Below are positions 17,809-31,520 of a stretch of 64,000 nucleotides of DNA, one piece after another. The notes below the pieces were generated by a model. The model did no database searches and was not told the origin of the DNA. It saw nothing but the letters and a program-made list of their open reading frames with translations. The stretch is from Eretmocerus hayati (lineage: Eukaryota > Arthropoda > Insecta > Hymenoptera > Aphelinidae). Both the position numbers and the translations under genes were made by a program. Numbering within the stretch: position 1 is the first letter of the stretch; the number at the start of each line of letters is the position of its first letter. The stretch is taken from positions 72,065,186 to 72,129,185 of the forward strand of contig CM056743.1 in the NCBI GenBank assembly GCA_029851415.1, read 5' to 3'.

Positions 17809-18750
17809 TATTTTACAAGTCCCTCATCATCGCCGGAATGGAGGAACGTATTTCAGCATAAGACTTGTCCTCGGGCTCCCATAGCTTTATTACATCGGAG
17901 ATCGAATAAGAGCATAAGACTTGTTCTCGAACCCGACTTGCCTCGTTATTAGGAATAAGATGGATGTATCACAACCCAAAACGTGTGGAACGTGTATCAA
18001 AATTACATCATACGAAGTCATCTGACAGAGGTTAGGTTTTTCAAAGCATGAGTTCTCATGAGAGTTAAAGGTTATGATTCAGTGAATGAGGTTAAATTTT
18101 GACGAGACCTTCTTATCAGTGCTTCGACATTTGCACAAGCTACTTGATCTACGTGAAATTTTCATAAAAAATTACACTCGCACTCACCATTCATTCCTCT
18201 TATCATCGCCATGATGAGATGCTTGTGAAAATGAGTCCACTGCAACGTAAAAGACAGGTTGCTGATTCTCGTGGTACGATATATTGTCATGCCAACAATC
18301 AGGGGAATCAGCCACACAGAAAAAAAACACTTCACTATCATTAGATTCTGGCATGCCCTGATGCAAGTAACAACAATAAACTTACCGGACAAACAAACAA
18401 ACACTTGCTAGAACCGCACGACCATAACAAGATATCGATCATACGGTCGATCCGAATGTCGATAAGAGCAGGTGCCTGTGCGAGCCTGCACAGGATGCAA
18501 TCACTCTCACAGCTTAGTAAAGCGGGCCGATGCTACTTGGGGTTGTGAAAAAATCTACGGAGATATGGGTCGTGAGTGGTTTAAGAGGGAGTTGGGTTAT
18601 GGGTTTGAGATATGGGTTGTAGGATTTGAGGGTTATGGATTAGGAAGATGGGTTGTAGGTTAACTATGCGAGACTGTGCTCGTGCTATCCTACATGTTAA
18701 GAAGATAGGGATGTGCTCGTACCATCCTGTGCTCGAACCAACCCCTACAG
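17809..18750. other. No gene seen
   Basis: AT-rich sequence with a duplicated GCATAAGACTTGT word (17,860 and 17,912) and a run of GGTTATGG-like words at 18,590-18,660. No gene, RNA or bounded repeat was identified. Confidence 0.4.
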
Positions 18751-18751
18751 G

Positions 18752-19183
18752 CTACTCGGATGACATTGCCTCCTCCTCGGGTTCAGCATCAGAGGTATCG
18801 ATATCCATCAACGAATTTTCAGCCGAAGCCTCGTCGTCGATTTCCATCAAATAATCGCCGCTCATCGATTCGTCATTACCATCACATTAGTCATTGCATC
18901 CCGTTGGAGAGTCATCACCCGAGGATTTTTTCGCCTCTTTGCCGGGGGATGCTCCGTTGATTCACCGACAGAACTTGCGAATCACATTCATCTTGTCACA
19001 CCCTATCTTGAGTAAAAACCGCACTGTCACACTTTGGGACTCCACCACTCTCACTAAGCCAGGCACAATTTGACACTCGGTTTCCGTCAGTAGACGGAGA
19101 GAACCCTGGGGGCGTGAGGATTGGCAGGAGGTCTTCGAAGGTCGGACTTGGTACCCTGTCATAGAGGACCCGTCTCGACGCAT
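18752..19183 (-). pseudogene. Acidic-tail protein relic, two stops
   Basis: A single minus frame runs from about 19,183 to 18,752 with stops at about 18,962 and 18,890. Before the first stop it reads VPGLVRVVESQSVTVRFLLKIGC; after it come a Lys/Ser-rich part and a strongly acidic end (MEIDDEASAENSLMDID, DAEPEEEAMSSE). The acidic tail resembles nucleic-acid-mimic or chaperone-type ends. I do not recognise the family, and the gene call rests on composition and frame continuity. Confidence 0.3.
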
Positions 19184-19303
19184 GAATGCGATGTTGCAAT
19201 TTGCTGTCGGAGATAGGTATGAAATCTTAGCGTTCTGGTGAGTTGATTAATAGAGGTCTGGAATCCAAGTCGATCGCATGAATTAGGAATTGTTCGTTAT
19301 CGG

Positions 19304-19639
19304 CTACGACAGACATCCCTGCGTTGGAAATGCACCTTGATATGTTGAACTCTGGTCAGCGGTGATGTTATCACCGTGGTCTGATTGGAGAAAAGAAATA
19401 TCAGCGAAGTCTTGGAAATAAGGCTCCTCAACTTGACGGTCCTCGTCTTGGGGTTCGGGAGTATGGGTCACATTGTATATCCCATCTTCTCGGTCTGCAA
19501 ATGATTGGGTATTGTAGCAAATTCGTGTTTCAAATCCGTCTTTCGATTCAAGATGAATATTAAACGCAGAATACTCACGCATAGCGTAATACTCGCCCAG
19601 CTCGCGCAGCAGACTCTCGTCCTGTTGAGAATCATCCAT
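19304..19639 (-). CDS. Acidic hypothetical protein, 111 aa
   Basis: The start is taken at ATG 19639 (MDDSQQDESLLRELGEYY); an earlier in-frame start adds only a few residues. The protein is acidic (EPQDEDRQVEEPYFQDFADI) and has no recognised domain, signal or membrane segment. The frame is undamaged. It shares strand and acidic bias with the relic at 18,752-19,183. It may be an accessory gene of the provirus region, but there is no direct evidence. Confidence 0.4.
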   Translation of the reverse strand: MDDSQQDESLLRELGEYYAMREYSAFNIHLESKDGFETRICYNTQSFADREDGIYNVTHTPEPQDEDRQVEEPYFQDFADISFLQSDHGDNITADQSSTYQGAFPTQGCLS

Positions 19640-20113
19640 GATCGAAGTTATCAACAAAAAAGCTCAACTTGAAGTGAACTCGCTCTCTTTGAGCGAAGTA
19701 ACGTCTCGATAAGTTTATCTCATCCACGAATTTGTACACCCCTCATTCCCTCATATGGCATACGAATGGGGAGTGCGCTTGCCTAGCACTCTTACCCCCA
19801 CGTCATAACGCTACTCTAATGTGGATCTTGATCAATTTCCTATTTTTACGAGCGTCAATCCCTGGTGTAATAGACCTAGGAAGCTCCGCCCGCGACTTTT
19901 CCAACTGGATAAAATTCATCCCACCCCCTTTTTTAGCCGGATAGTTTGAATTGGGAGATGTCAACGAACTCTCTAACGCCATGGGGGTCCAGTCCCTGAC
20001 TGGGAGCCGCCTATAGCGCATCATACCCTCTCGCTCGTCTCAAACGGGCTTCCGCCGGGAAAGCTATAGTCGATTGTTATTGTATAGTGACCCTAGTGAA
20101 ATCTGTGTAGAAA

Positions 20114-20976
20114 ATGGCTGAAGCGATGCTTCAACAAGAGAGTGCCAGAGTGCCTCCGATGTGTACATCTCTCCCAGTGAAAGATGTGGATTTGCCTCTA
20201 TTGCTGTGCAGCTCATATGATCTCAACGATTCTGGCTCCAAGAGAATCATGATTGGACTCGAGGACATTGGCGTTACTAGTGCAACTGCCCAATACAGAC
20301 GAGTGATTCTGATCGTGAGCAAGACTGGTACATCAAGAGTGAGATTCAATTTTGAAAGCTGGGGAGAGTTCGAGAAGAAATTCGGAAAAATTGCCGATTT
20401 CTTCAGCTGTAAATCGACGCCGTCTGGGGTGTTGCCTCTAAAGATTCAGATGTTGAACTTGACATCATTTTGACGACAACTTATTCGCGCAAGAGCGTGG
20501 TTCTTACTATGGGAGATGACAATTTGGACGAGTCATACAGCCCAGAAGAAAAGAGGAGGAAATCTCTCAAATCAACAATCACTATGCAAGAGGTGAAATT
20601 CAAGGGGTTACGACGTATCCAAATCTTGATCAAGGAGCAGTACAAGTGCTTGACGAATTCAGTGATCGACGTCAACAACATGAGACATATGATTCACTAG
20701 GTCACTAGGGATACGATCCAGCAGCAAGTCGACTTTCACGCATCCTATAGCTTAGACGTCGTGCGAACTTTCTCCAGTGAGAAAAAGGAGCAAATTAGAG
20801 GTGATGTTTTGAAAAGATACGATTATACTCGCGACCCTTCTGTGAGAGATATTTTCGAGATCGTATTCTATGGAATGATTCTGTCCCATTACGCTGTATT
20901 TCATAATCGCTATGCTGAGCTATATTGTATTAAAGAATCACAAGAAATGTGGATGATAACGACGATGTTTGAATAA
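20114..20976 (+). pseudogene. Unrecognised protein in three consecutive pieces
   Basis: Piece one (ATG 20114, to 20473) contains SKRIMIGLEDIGVTSATAQ, VILIVSKTGTSRVRF and ESWGEFEKKFGKIADFF. After a frame change near 20,470 a second piece (to 20,700) contains SPEEKRRKSLKS and GLRRIQILIKEQYKCL. A stop then separates DFHASYSLDVVRTFSSEKKEQIRGDVLKR and a final helical part with FEIVFYGMILSHYAVFHNRY, ending at 20,976. The steady protein-like composition across all pieces indicates one decayed gene of about 285 codons. The word pattern recalls uncharacterised proteins of insect Polinton-like loci, but I cannot name it. Confidence 0.5.
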
Positions 20977-21220
20977 ATCACAGTGTTGAATTTTCACTTA
21001 TCCTTATTCATCTCTCAGAGTTTAAATTGAACATATCAATATACCTAATATTTGAATGAGAAGTCTAATGAAACGCCACTACGAATCACATATTCATCAT
21101 ACAAATTTTCATTCACGAGTTTTGAAGGAAATTCATGCCATTGATTAATAGGAAATTCAAGAAGTTCAACTTGTTTCAGTAATTTACGTCGGTGTGCATT
21201 AAATATCGTCCGAAATTTCA

Positions 21221-21590
21221 GAAGACGCATCCGTTAGTATATTTGTGATTGAAAGCGTCCTTCCAGCTAGCAATGCTCACCCAATGCACTCATTACAAGA
21301 TTCAAAATAAAACTCGTAGTACATAGATGCAGTAGTTCACGAGTAACCATCAATCTCACTCGAAAGACATTTTAGATTTAACTAAAATTTTAAAGGACGC
21401 ATCCATTGATATATTTTTGATTGAAAGCGTCCTGTCCCCCTAGCGATGCTCACCCCAATGCATTCGTTGGAAGATTCAGAAATAAAAATCGCAGTATCTG
21501 GATGCAGTAGTTTCACGAGTAACCATTAATCTCGATCAAAAGACATCTTAGATTTGACGTCAAAGCTTACTTAAAATAAATGAGCATTCG
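21221..21590. repeat. Two direct copies of an about 172-bp unit
   Basis: The words GACGCATCC, TTGATTGAAAGCGTCCT and ACGAGTAACCATYAATCTC recur about 172 bp apart (21,225 and 21,396 onward). There is no coding capacity. Confidence 0.6.
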
Positions 21591-22509
21591 ACGTGCCATG
21601 GTGACTTCTCAAATAACGTCGATGCTACATGAGAGCGACTTGGCTGCACACTCGTTAAACATAAATCAAGGTGGTACGCATGATCTACTGCTCACGAGCG
21701 CATCGATCGGGCGATCGAGAGCTCTTGCGCCCACGTGTTGCTGTCACTCACCCCACGAAGCGGGCTCGACCACATGGGCCCCATCTCGATTCTCACACAC
21801 CTCGACAGTGCAGGGATAAACGGATTTGTATCTCATGTATCACGTTTTTCTTCCCCAAAATGGGCCAAATTGGAGCAGCATCGATGCCTTTGCCGTGATG
21901 TTGCTGCTGCTCATCTTATTTTCACACTATACACTTCCGCTGCACACTTACGGATGGCCGATCCTATACTGACCTTTGCGAAAATAAGTGCAACTGACCG
22001 TGAAGTAACGCATGCATCACTCGTCCTTTGCTGGAATATACTTACTTTTGCTCCAAGTATGCGACATCTATTTCGTACATGCATAAGATATACTTACCTG
22101 CTATACCGATATTCTAGCCGAGGGATCGAGATGCGCGCAAAATTTGCCCGGCGTCACGTACAGGCATTCTGACTCCCGCCCGCCTTCACAAATATCGCAA
22201 TGTTTATGAATGAGAGGAAGGTTGGCACAGCGAGAGCGAGGAGGCATGGGAAGGAGCGAGCGAGCAAGAGAGAAAATATGCGTATACGTATATGTATAAG
22301 ATGCGCGACGTGTATAAGATGTATAATTCGGTGTGAAGAACCCCTCGGTCCGGAAACTGCACCGCTTTCCCATCAGCCACTCCAATTCCTATAGCATAGA
22401 TGCGTGCCACATAGAGTTTTGTATAGAAAGAGAGAGAGAGAGAGAGATCCGCAGTATACTAACCTACAGTGTGCAGGCGAGCTCTGAAAATATAGAGTGC
22501 GTCACATTC
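21591..22509. other. No gene supported; short (AG)n tract
   Basis: Open frames on both strands have no recognisable content. An (AG)n microsatellite occupies about 22,427-22,446. The flank GTGCG lies just outside the foldback element at both of its ends. Confidence 0.4.
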
Positions 22510-22539
22510 CACAGTGGGGCGGAACATCAATTTTGCGCC

Positions 22540-22893
22540 ATGAAGTGCATCCGCGCGAATTTTCGACCGATTGACTTGATCCAAAAAAGATTCTCTCCGT
22601 TCTTCAACCCTCCACCACGTGGCTTTGCAACAATTTTGATTAAAACCGTCCTGGAGTGTGGAGGAGGCACTGAAGTTGCACTGAATTCGAGACGGGAATA
22701 CGCTGATTTCTTGGGCACCCGGGCTGTATTCAACAGCTTCACATCGTCCAAAATGACCTATATGGTACTAGGATTGTGTACACAACCCTTCAACACTTTC
22801 CTGAACCATTTAATCGTTTGTGATGGGTCGAATGTGCTAAGAAATGGTGAAACTCGGACCTATGTCGATATACACGCTTTCTGGGCCCTTTAG
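22540..22893 (+). other. Open frame in the left terminal repeat, 117 codons
   Basis: An ATG-started frame ends in VDIHAFWAL. The inverted right terminus (31,583-31,900) keeps the same frame without an ATG, and several differences between the two are synonymous (for example in the YMVLGL and TYVDIH codons). It contains FFNPPPRG and LECGGGTEV. I recognise no family; a conserved coding remnant is possible but not established. Confidence 0.35.
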
Positions 22894-22949
22894 AGGGGGA
22901 ATTGATCAACTTGGGAATGTTAAACGACTTGCGGGCTCTGGAAAACCCT

Positions 22950-24720
22950 ACAGGTACCATCTCACATGATTTAACTATCGAACTCTTCAAAGCAAGGGTC
23001 GAAAAATCGCCGCTGGAATTATTTAGGATATTCTTTCGCCGGGAAAAAATGGCAAATGATGAACTGACCCTGAAAATCAAGGAATCTAGGCATCTCATGC
23101 GACTTGCGGCATTCGAAGAACACTACAGACTATTTGGATAACTCATCGAATGCCTCAAAGCAAGTTTCATGAACTAGTCGCTGGAACTTTTTATGACCCC
23201 TTTTCACCGGAAAACCCTCGAAAATCGTAGAACGAATCCCGAAGTCCATGAAATCTAGGTGATTTTTGGGGCTTGCGGAGTTTTGAAAACAGTACAGATA
23301 CCATCTCATGCGATCAACTAATCAAATGCTTTGAAGCGGGTGTCATGAAATTTCCGCTGGAATGTTTGATGACCCTTTTTCACGGGAAAACACTCGGAAA
23401 TCGTAGAACGACCCCCAAAATCAAGAAATCTAGGTGTCATTTGAGACTTGCGGGATCCGGAAAAACCTACAGGCACCATCTCACAAGATCAAATAATCAA
23501 ATACTTTGGAGCAGGTGTCATGGAATTGCCGCTGGAATGTTTTCGGGCTCTCGTTCGCCAAGAAACGATCGAAAATGAGAAACCGACCCTGACAATCATG
23601 GAATCTAGGTGTCTTTTGGAACTTGCGGAATTTGAAAAACACTACAGTCACTATCCTATTTGGGTAACTCATCCAATGCCTCAGAGCAACTTTCATGAAA
23701 TTGCCGCTGGAATGTTTTGTGACCCTTTTCCACCGGAAAACCCTCGAAGATCGTAGAACGATTGCGGGATTCATAGGATCTAGGTGTCTTTTGAGACTTG
23801 CGGGGTTCTGAAAATACCATAAACACCATCTCACGCGATGAAGCTATCGCACGCTTCCCAACAGGTATCAAAAAATTGCCGCTGGAATGTTCTATGATCC
23901 TTTTCCACCGGATAACACTCGATAATCGTAGAACGACCCCAAAATCATGAAATCTAGGTGTCATTTGAGACTTGCGAGATCCGAGAAAAACTACAGATAC
24001 CATCTTAAGGATCAACTGATCGGATGCTTCGAAGCCGGTGTCATGAAATTGCCGCTAGGGTGTTTTCGTGCCCTTTTTCGCCGAGGAACGATCGAAAATG
24101 AGAAAACGACCCTGAAAATCATGGAATGTAGGTATCTTTTGCAACTTGCGGGATTCGAAAAAAACTACAGACCCCATTCTATTTGGGTAACTCATCGAAT
24201 GCCTTGGAGCAAGTTTTATGAAATCGCCGCTGGAATGTGTTATGACCCTTTTTCACCGGAAAACCCTCGAAAATCGTAGAACAGACCCGAAATCGATGAA
24301 ATCTAGGTGTCTTTTGGGACTTGCGAGGTTCTGGAAACATCACAGATACCATCTCATACAATCAACTGATCGAACGCTTCAAAGCGGTTGTCATGAAATT
24401 GGCGCTGGAATGTTTCATGACCCTTTTTCAGGGGAAAACACTCGAAAATCGTAGAATGACCCCAAAAATCATGAAATCTAGATGTTATTTGAGACTTGCG
24501 GGATTCGGAACAACTCACAGGCACCATCTTACGTGATCAACTGATCGAATGCTTCGAAGCCGGTGTCATGAAATTGCCGCTGGGGTGTTTTCGGGCCCTT
24601 TTCTGCCGAGAAACGATGCAAAATGAGAAAATGACACTGAAAATCATGGAATCTAGGTGTCTTTCGGAACTTGCGGGATTTGAATAACACTACAGACACC
24701 ATTTTATTCGAGTAGCTCAA
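22950..24720 (+). repeat. Left-arm tandem array, about 10 units of about 174 bp
   Basis: The marker CCGCTGGAATG recurs at about 23,011, 23,172, 23,357, 23,531, 23,703, 23,878, 24,052, 24,225, 24,402 and 24,575, mostly 172-177 bp apart. Each unit also carries TCGTAGAACGACCC and AATCTAGGTGTCTTTTG words. Short frames inside the units are repetitive and not genes. Confidence 0.85.
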
Positions 24721-26350
24721 TGAACGCTTGTGGATTCTTTCGCCGAAAAATACTGGCGGATGGCAGAGCGACCCCAGAATAATGGAATGGAGCTGTCATC
24801 CCAAAATCGTGGAAACTCAAAAATACTGCGAAGGCCATCTTACATGATCTGGATATCAAATGCTTCGAAGTAGGGGTGAGAAAATGGTCGCTGGAATTTC
24901 TTAAGGCGATTCCACTGTCGAACCATCGGCTAGATAACCATGAATCTCGTTATCGTTCAACAGACCTTTTAAATCGGATCAGAAAAGCCTCTTCCATACA
25001 TGAACCGATCGTAGAATGATCGTTTTTTCATTTGACTAGATCCAGACAGGGGGCGTGATAGTGTGTGTTCAAAGAAGACAACAAGTATTCTGTCAATGCA
25101 AATGTCAAATATAATATGAAAATAAATCATTAACAGGTTTTTCTGAGTACAACTCTTCCTCTCCTGAGAAAGAGGACATCCCCTCAATGTGGCTCAGGAT
25201 CGACCTTCATGTGTTGAGTTCATTTCTACACAATTTCTATTAACTTTACTGACACCAGCTACAGCACATAGGATATTGGCCATCAAAATTCTCGCTGGAA
25301 TTTTTGAGAAACTCTTTTCCCTTCAAACAACGTAACTTACACTCACATGCAGATTATCTCAGAATTCGCATGGAATAGGGCTCAACAAAGATAATTTTGC
25401 CTAAGTGTGGTCCAAAAAAAATTTTTCTCGAGCATCGCTTACCATAACTTGGGACTCACTGTTCTCTGGCAAGGGAGTATCTCTAGCTGTACGCTTAAAT
25501 CTGAGTTTCTTTTGTCGAGAAAGAGCTTCAAGATATTTGGTAAAAAATGAATAGGTAATGCCACAAAAGAGCTTCTTCTCCCCTCGAAATCAGTAGTGCC
25601 GTGGATATTGCGTTATAAACTTTGCGCGGATGGCTTCACCCCTTTTTATCGTGGTAATTGAATCTTTTCAACTCGATAACTGTGGTTGTAGGATCCAGAG
25701 ATGCGTCAAAAACGGGTCATAATTTCGTGGTTCCAGCCAATTTTCATCGTTTATTTCAAAATTCGCCTTTTTCCACTACTTTACCTCTCGAATCCATGAT
25801 GCATCATGGCTTTTTGGAACCACCTGAATCATCTTGAATGGGGCAGAATACCCCACACACCAGTCATAGCGCAATATCCTCGAAATATATTATTGAAAGG
25901 GGGAAAAAAGCCTTTGATGGCATTTTCTAAACATTTCCAACGAAACTTCGGAGTTCTTGCTCCACCTGAAAGACTCAACTTCGAGCGAGCCGCAAAATCC
26001 TTTGTCACACCTCCTTACAGGGAGGCAGTATACCCCGACTAATGCTGAGCGGTTCCTGAAAAAAAACGTTTTTTCGACCCACACTATGATGCATCGTGAG
26101 ATCATCGGAACATATGACACTAAAGGTGAACGACACTCCAGAAAATGCCCGAAACTTAAAAATCTGTTATGAATACTCGAAGGAATCAATTCTTCACACT
26201 ATAGATAATCTGGAGAGAGAGAACTGGAGCTTTCCTACCAACTAGAATTCACAGGACATTTCTACGGTACATGTGTCATGAAGGATATTCCTACATCAAA
26301 CTATTGATCTGAGATAATTCTTACTTTACATAATAATTCTATTCAATCTT
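24721..26350. other. Unique core of the foldback element, no gene seen
   Basis: AT-rich and without long frames. A lone CTCGCTGGAATTTTT word near 25,290 may be a decayed array unit. No transposase motif is visible on either strand. Confidence 0.45.
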
Positions 26351-29300
26351 ACATAATAATCCTATGATTTTCGAGTGTTTTCCGGGAAAAAGTGACGATA
26401 AAATATTCCAGCGACAATCTTATGATACCTGCTGGAGAGCGTGCGAAAGTTTTATCGCGTGAGATGGTAATCGTAGTGTTTTCAGAACCCTGCAAGTCTC
26501 AAACGACACCTAGATTCCATCGATTCCGGAGGTCGTTTCACGATTTTCGAGTGTTTTCCGGTGGAAAACAGTCATAAAACATTCCAGCGGCAATTTCATA
26601 GATCGTGCTCTGAAGCATTTGATGAGTTATTTACGGAGAATGGTGTTTGTAGTATTTTCCATGTTCCGGAACTTCCGAAAGACACCTACATTCCATGATT
26701 TCCAGGGTCGTTTTTCCATTTTTGATCATTTCTTGGCGAACAAGGGCCCGAAAACATCCCAGCGGTAATTTCATGACACCCGCTTTGAAGCATTCGATTA
26801 GTTGTTCTTGTGAGATGGCACCTGTTGGTTCTTCCGAATCCCGCAAGTCTCAAATGACTCTAGATTTCATGATATTGGGGGTCGTTCTACGATTCTCGAG
26901 TGTTTTCCCGTGATTAAAAGGGTCATGAAACATTCCAGCGGCAATTTCATGACACCAGCTTTGAAGCATTCGATTAGTTGATTGCGTGAGATGGTATTTG
27001 TACTGTTTCCAGGATCCCGCATGTCCCAAGAGACACCTAGATTTCATCGATTTCGGGGGTCGTTCTACGATTTACGAGGGTTTTCCGGTGGAAAAGGGTC
27101 ATAAAACATTCCAGCGGCATTTTCATGAAACTTACTCCGAGGCGTTCGATGAGTTACCCAAATAGAATGGGGTAAGTAGTTTTTTTCGAATCCCGCCAGT
27201 TGCAAAAGATACCTAGATTCCATGATCTTCAGGGTCGTTGTCTCATTTTCGATCGTTTCTCGGCGAAAAAGGTCCCGAAAACACCCCAACGGCAATTTCA
27301 TGACACCGGCTTCGAAGAATTCGATCAGTTGATCACTCGAGATGGTATCTGAAGTTTCCCTCGGATCCCGCAAGTCTCATTCGATACCTAAAGTTCATGA
27401 TTTTGGGGGTCATTCTACGATTATCGATTGTTTTCCGGTGAAAACTGACCATGAAACGTTCCAGCGGCAATTTTATAATACCTGCTGGGAAGCGTGCGAT
27501 AGCTTGATCGCGTGAGATGGTGTTCGTAGTATTCTCAGAACCCCGCGAGTCTCAAAGGACACCTAAATTCATAAATCCGGGGGTCGTTCTATGATTTTCG
27601 AGTATTTTCCCGTGAAAAAGGATCATAAAACATACCAGCGGCAATTTTATGGCACTTGCTCTGAAGCATTCATTGAGGTACTCGAAGAGGATCTGTAGTG
27701 TCTTTCAAATTCCGCAGGTTCCAAAAGATACCTTGATTCAATGATTTTCAGGGTTGTTTTCTCATTTTCGATCGTTTCTCGGCGAAGAAGGGCCCGAAAA
27801 CACCCCAGGGGCAATTTCATAACAACGGTTTCGAAGCATTCGATCAGTTGATCACTTGAGATGGTATCTGTAATTTCCCTCGAATCCCGCAAGTCGCAAA
27901 TGACACCTAGATTTCATGAGTTTGGGGGTCGTTCTACGATTATCGAGTGTTATCCGGTGGAAAAGGATCATGAAACATTCCAGCGGCAATTTTATAACAC
28001 CTGTTGGAAAGCGTGCAATAGCTCCATCGCGTGAGATGGTGTTTATGGTATTTTCAGAACCCCGCAAGTCTCAAAAGACACCTAGATTTCATCAATTTCG
28101 GGGGTCGTTCTACGATTTACGAGGGTTTTCCGGTGGAGAAGGGTCATAAGACATTCCAGCGGCATTTTCATGAAACCCACTCCGAGGCATTCGATGAATT
28201 ACCCAAATACGATAGGGTCTGTAGTTTCTTTCGAATCCCGCCAGTTGCAATAGATACCTAGATTCCATGATCTTCAGGGTCATTTTCTCATTTTCGATCG
28301 TTTCTCGGCGAAAAAGGTCCCGAAAACACCCCAACAGCAATTTCATGACATGGGCTTCGAAGAGTTCGATCAGTTGATCACTCGAGATGGTATCTGTAGT
28401 TTTCCTCGAATCCCGCAAGTCGGAAATGACACCTAGATTTCATGATTTTGGGGGTCGTTCTACGACTATCGAGTGTTATCCGGTCGAAAAGGATCATAAA
28501 ACATTCCAGTGGCAATTTCATAATACCTGTTGGAAAGCGTGCGATAGCTTCAGCGCGTGAGATGGTGTTTATGGTATTTTCAGAACCCCGCAAGTCTCAA
28601 AAGACACCTAGATCTCATGAATCCGGGGATCGTTCTATGATTTTCGAGTATTTTCCCGTGAAAAAAGATCATAAAACATGCCAGCGGCAATTTTATGGCA
28701 CTTACTCTAAAGCATTCATTGAGGTACTCGAGAAGGATCTGTAGTGTCTTTCAAATTCCGCAGGTTCCAAAAGATACCTTGATTCAATGATTTTCAGGGT
28801 AGTTCTCTCATTTTCGATCGTTTCTTGGCGAAAAAGGTCCCGAAAACACCCCGGGGGCGATTTCATGACAACGGTTTCGAAGCATTCGATCAGTTGATCA
28901 CTTGAGATGGTATTTGTAGTTTTCCTCGAATCCCGCAAGTCGCAAATGACACCTAGATTTCAAGATTTTGGGGGTCGTTCTACGATTATCGAGTGTTATC
29001 CGGTGGGAAAGGATCATAAAACATTCCAGCGGCAATTTTATAATACCTGTTGGAAAGCTTGCGATAGCTTCATCGCGTGAGATAGTGTATATGGGATTTT
29101 CAGAACGCCGCAAGTCTCAAAAGACACCTAGATCTCATGAATCCGGGGGTCGTTATATGATTTTCGAGTATTTTCCCGTGGAAAAGGATCATAAACATGC
29201 CAGCGGCAATTTTATGGCACTTGCTCTGAAGCATTCATTGAGGTACTCGAGTAGGATCTGTAGTGTCTTTCAAATTCCGCAGGTTCCAAAAGATACCTTG

Positions 29301-31520
29301 ATTCAATGATTTTCAGGGTTGTTTTCTTATTTTCGATCGTTTCTCTGCGGAAAAGGTCCCGAAAACACCCCAGGGGCAATTTCATGACAACGGTTTCGGA
29401 GCATTCGATCAGTTGATCACTTGAGATGGTATCTGTAGTTTTCCTCGAATCCCGCAAGTCGCGAATGACACCTAGATTACATGATTTCGGGGGTCGTTCT
29501 ACGACTATCGAGTGTTATCCGGTGGAAAAGGATCATAGAACATTCCAGCGGTAATTTTATAATACCTGTTGGAAAGCGTGCGATAGCTCCATCGCGTGAG
29601 ATGGTGTTTATGGTATTTTCAAAACCCCGCAAGTCTCAAAAGACACCTAGATTTCATCAATTTCGGGGGTCGTTCTACGATTTACGAGGGTTTTCCGGTG
29701 GAAAAGGGTCATAAGACATTCCAGCGGCATTTTCATGAAACTCACTCCGAGGCATTCGATGAATTACCCAAATACGATAGGGTCTGTAGTTTCTTTCGAA
29801 TCCCGCCAGTTGCAAAAGATACCTAGATTCCATGATCTTCAGGGTCATTTTCTCATTTTCGATCGTTTCTCGGCGAAAAAGGTCCCGAAAACACCCCAAC
29901 AGCAATTTCATGACACCGGCTTCGAAGAGTTCGATCAGTTGATCACTCGAGATGGTATCTGTAGTTTTCCTCGAATCCCGCAAGTCGGAAATGACACCTA
30001 GATTTCATGATTTTGGGGGTCGTTCTACGACTATCGAGTGTTATCCGGTCGAAAAGGATCATAAAACATTCCAGTGGCAATTTTATAATACCTGTTGGAA
30101 AGCGTGCGATAGCTCCAGCGCGTGAGATGGTGTTTATGGTATTTTCAGAACCCTGCAAGTCTCAAAAGACACCTAGATCTCATGAATCCGGGGATCGTTC
30201 TATGATTTTCGAGTATTTTCCCGTGAAAAAAGATCATAAAACATGCCAGCGGCAATTTTATGGCACTTACTCTAAAGCATTCATTGAGGTACTCGAGAAG
30301 GATCTGTAGTGTCTTTCAAATTCCGCAGGTTCCAAAAGATACCTTGATTCAATGATTTTCAGGGTAGTTCTCTCATTTTCGATCGTTTCTTGGCGAAAAA
30401 GGTCCCGAAAACACCCCGGGGGCGATTTCATGACAACGGTTTCGAAGCATTCGATCAGTTGATCACTTGAGATGGTATTTGTAGTTTTCCTCGAATCCCG
30501 CAAGTCGCAAATGACACCTAGATTTCAAGATTTTGGGGGTCGTTCTACGATTATCGAGTGTTATCCGGTGGGAAAGGATCATAAAACATTCCAGCGGCAA
30601 TTTTATAATACCTGTTGGAAAGCTTGCGATAGCTTCATCGCGTGAGATAGTGTATATGGGATTTTCAGAACGCCGCAAGTCTCAAAAGACACCTAGATCT
30701 CATGAATCCGGGGGTCGTTATATGATTTTCGAGTATTTTTCCGTGGAAAAGGATCATAAACATGCCAGCGGCAATTTTATGGCACTTGCTCTGAAGCATT
30801 CATTGAGGTACTCGAGTAGGATCTGTAGTGTCTTTCAAATTCCGCAGGTTCCAAAAGATACCTTGATTCAATGATTTTCAGGGTTGTTTTCTTATTTTCG
30901 ATCGTTTCTCTGCGAAAAAGGTCCCGAAAACACCCCAGGGGCAATTTCATGACAACGGTTTCGGAGCATTCGATCAGTTGATCACTTGAGATGGTATCTG
31001 TAGTTTTCCTCGAATCCCGCAAGTCGCGAATGACACCTAGATTTCATGATTTCGGGGGTCGTTCTACGATTATCGAGTGTTATCCGGTGGAAGAGGATCA
31101 TAAAACATTCCAGCGACAATTTTATAATACCTGTTGGAAAGCGTGCGATAGCTCCATCGCGTGAGATGGTGTTTATGGTATTTTCAGAACCCCGCAAGTC
31201 TCAAAAGACACCTAGATCTCATGAATCCGGGGATCGTTCTACGATTTTCGAGGGTTTTACGGTGGAAAAGGGTCATAAAACATTCCAGCGGCAATTTTAT
31301 GGAACTTGCTTTGAGGCATTCGATGAGTTACCCAAATAGAATAGTGTCTGTAGTGTTTTTCGAATCCCGCAAGTTGCTAAAGATGCCTAGATTCCTTGAT
31401 TTTCAGGGTCAGTTCATCATTTGCCATTTTTTTCCGGCGAAAGAATATTCTAAATAATCTCAGCGGCGATTTTTTGACCCTTGCTTTGAAGAGTTCGATA
31501 GTCAAATCATGCGAGATGGT
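26351..31520 (-). repeat. Right-arm tandem array, about 30 units of about 174 bp, with a 1,565-bp higher-order repeat
   Basis: The marker CATTCCAGCGGCAATTT recurs about every 174 bp in the orientation opposite to the left arm. Two nearly identical blocks lie head to tail, about 27,910-29,475 and 29,475-31,040, shifted by exactly 1,565 bp (nine units). This shows recent block duplication on top of older unit divergence. Confidence 0.85.

Noticed and set aside
22510..22521. RAG/Transib recombination signal
   Set aside because: Only the CACAGTG heptamer matches; no nonamer at 12 or 23 bp spacing and no Transib transposase were seen.
23000..31500. Many 60-119-codon frames in both arms of the foldback element
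   Set aside because: They recur with the 174-bp unit on opposite strands of the two arms and carry no domain.
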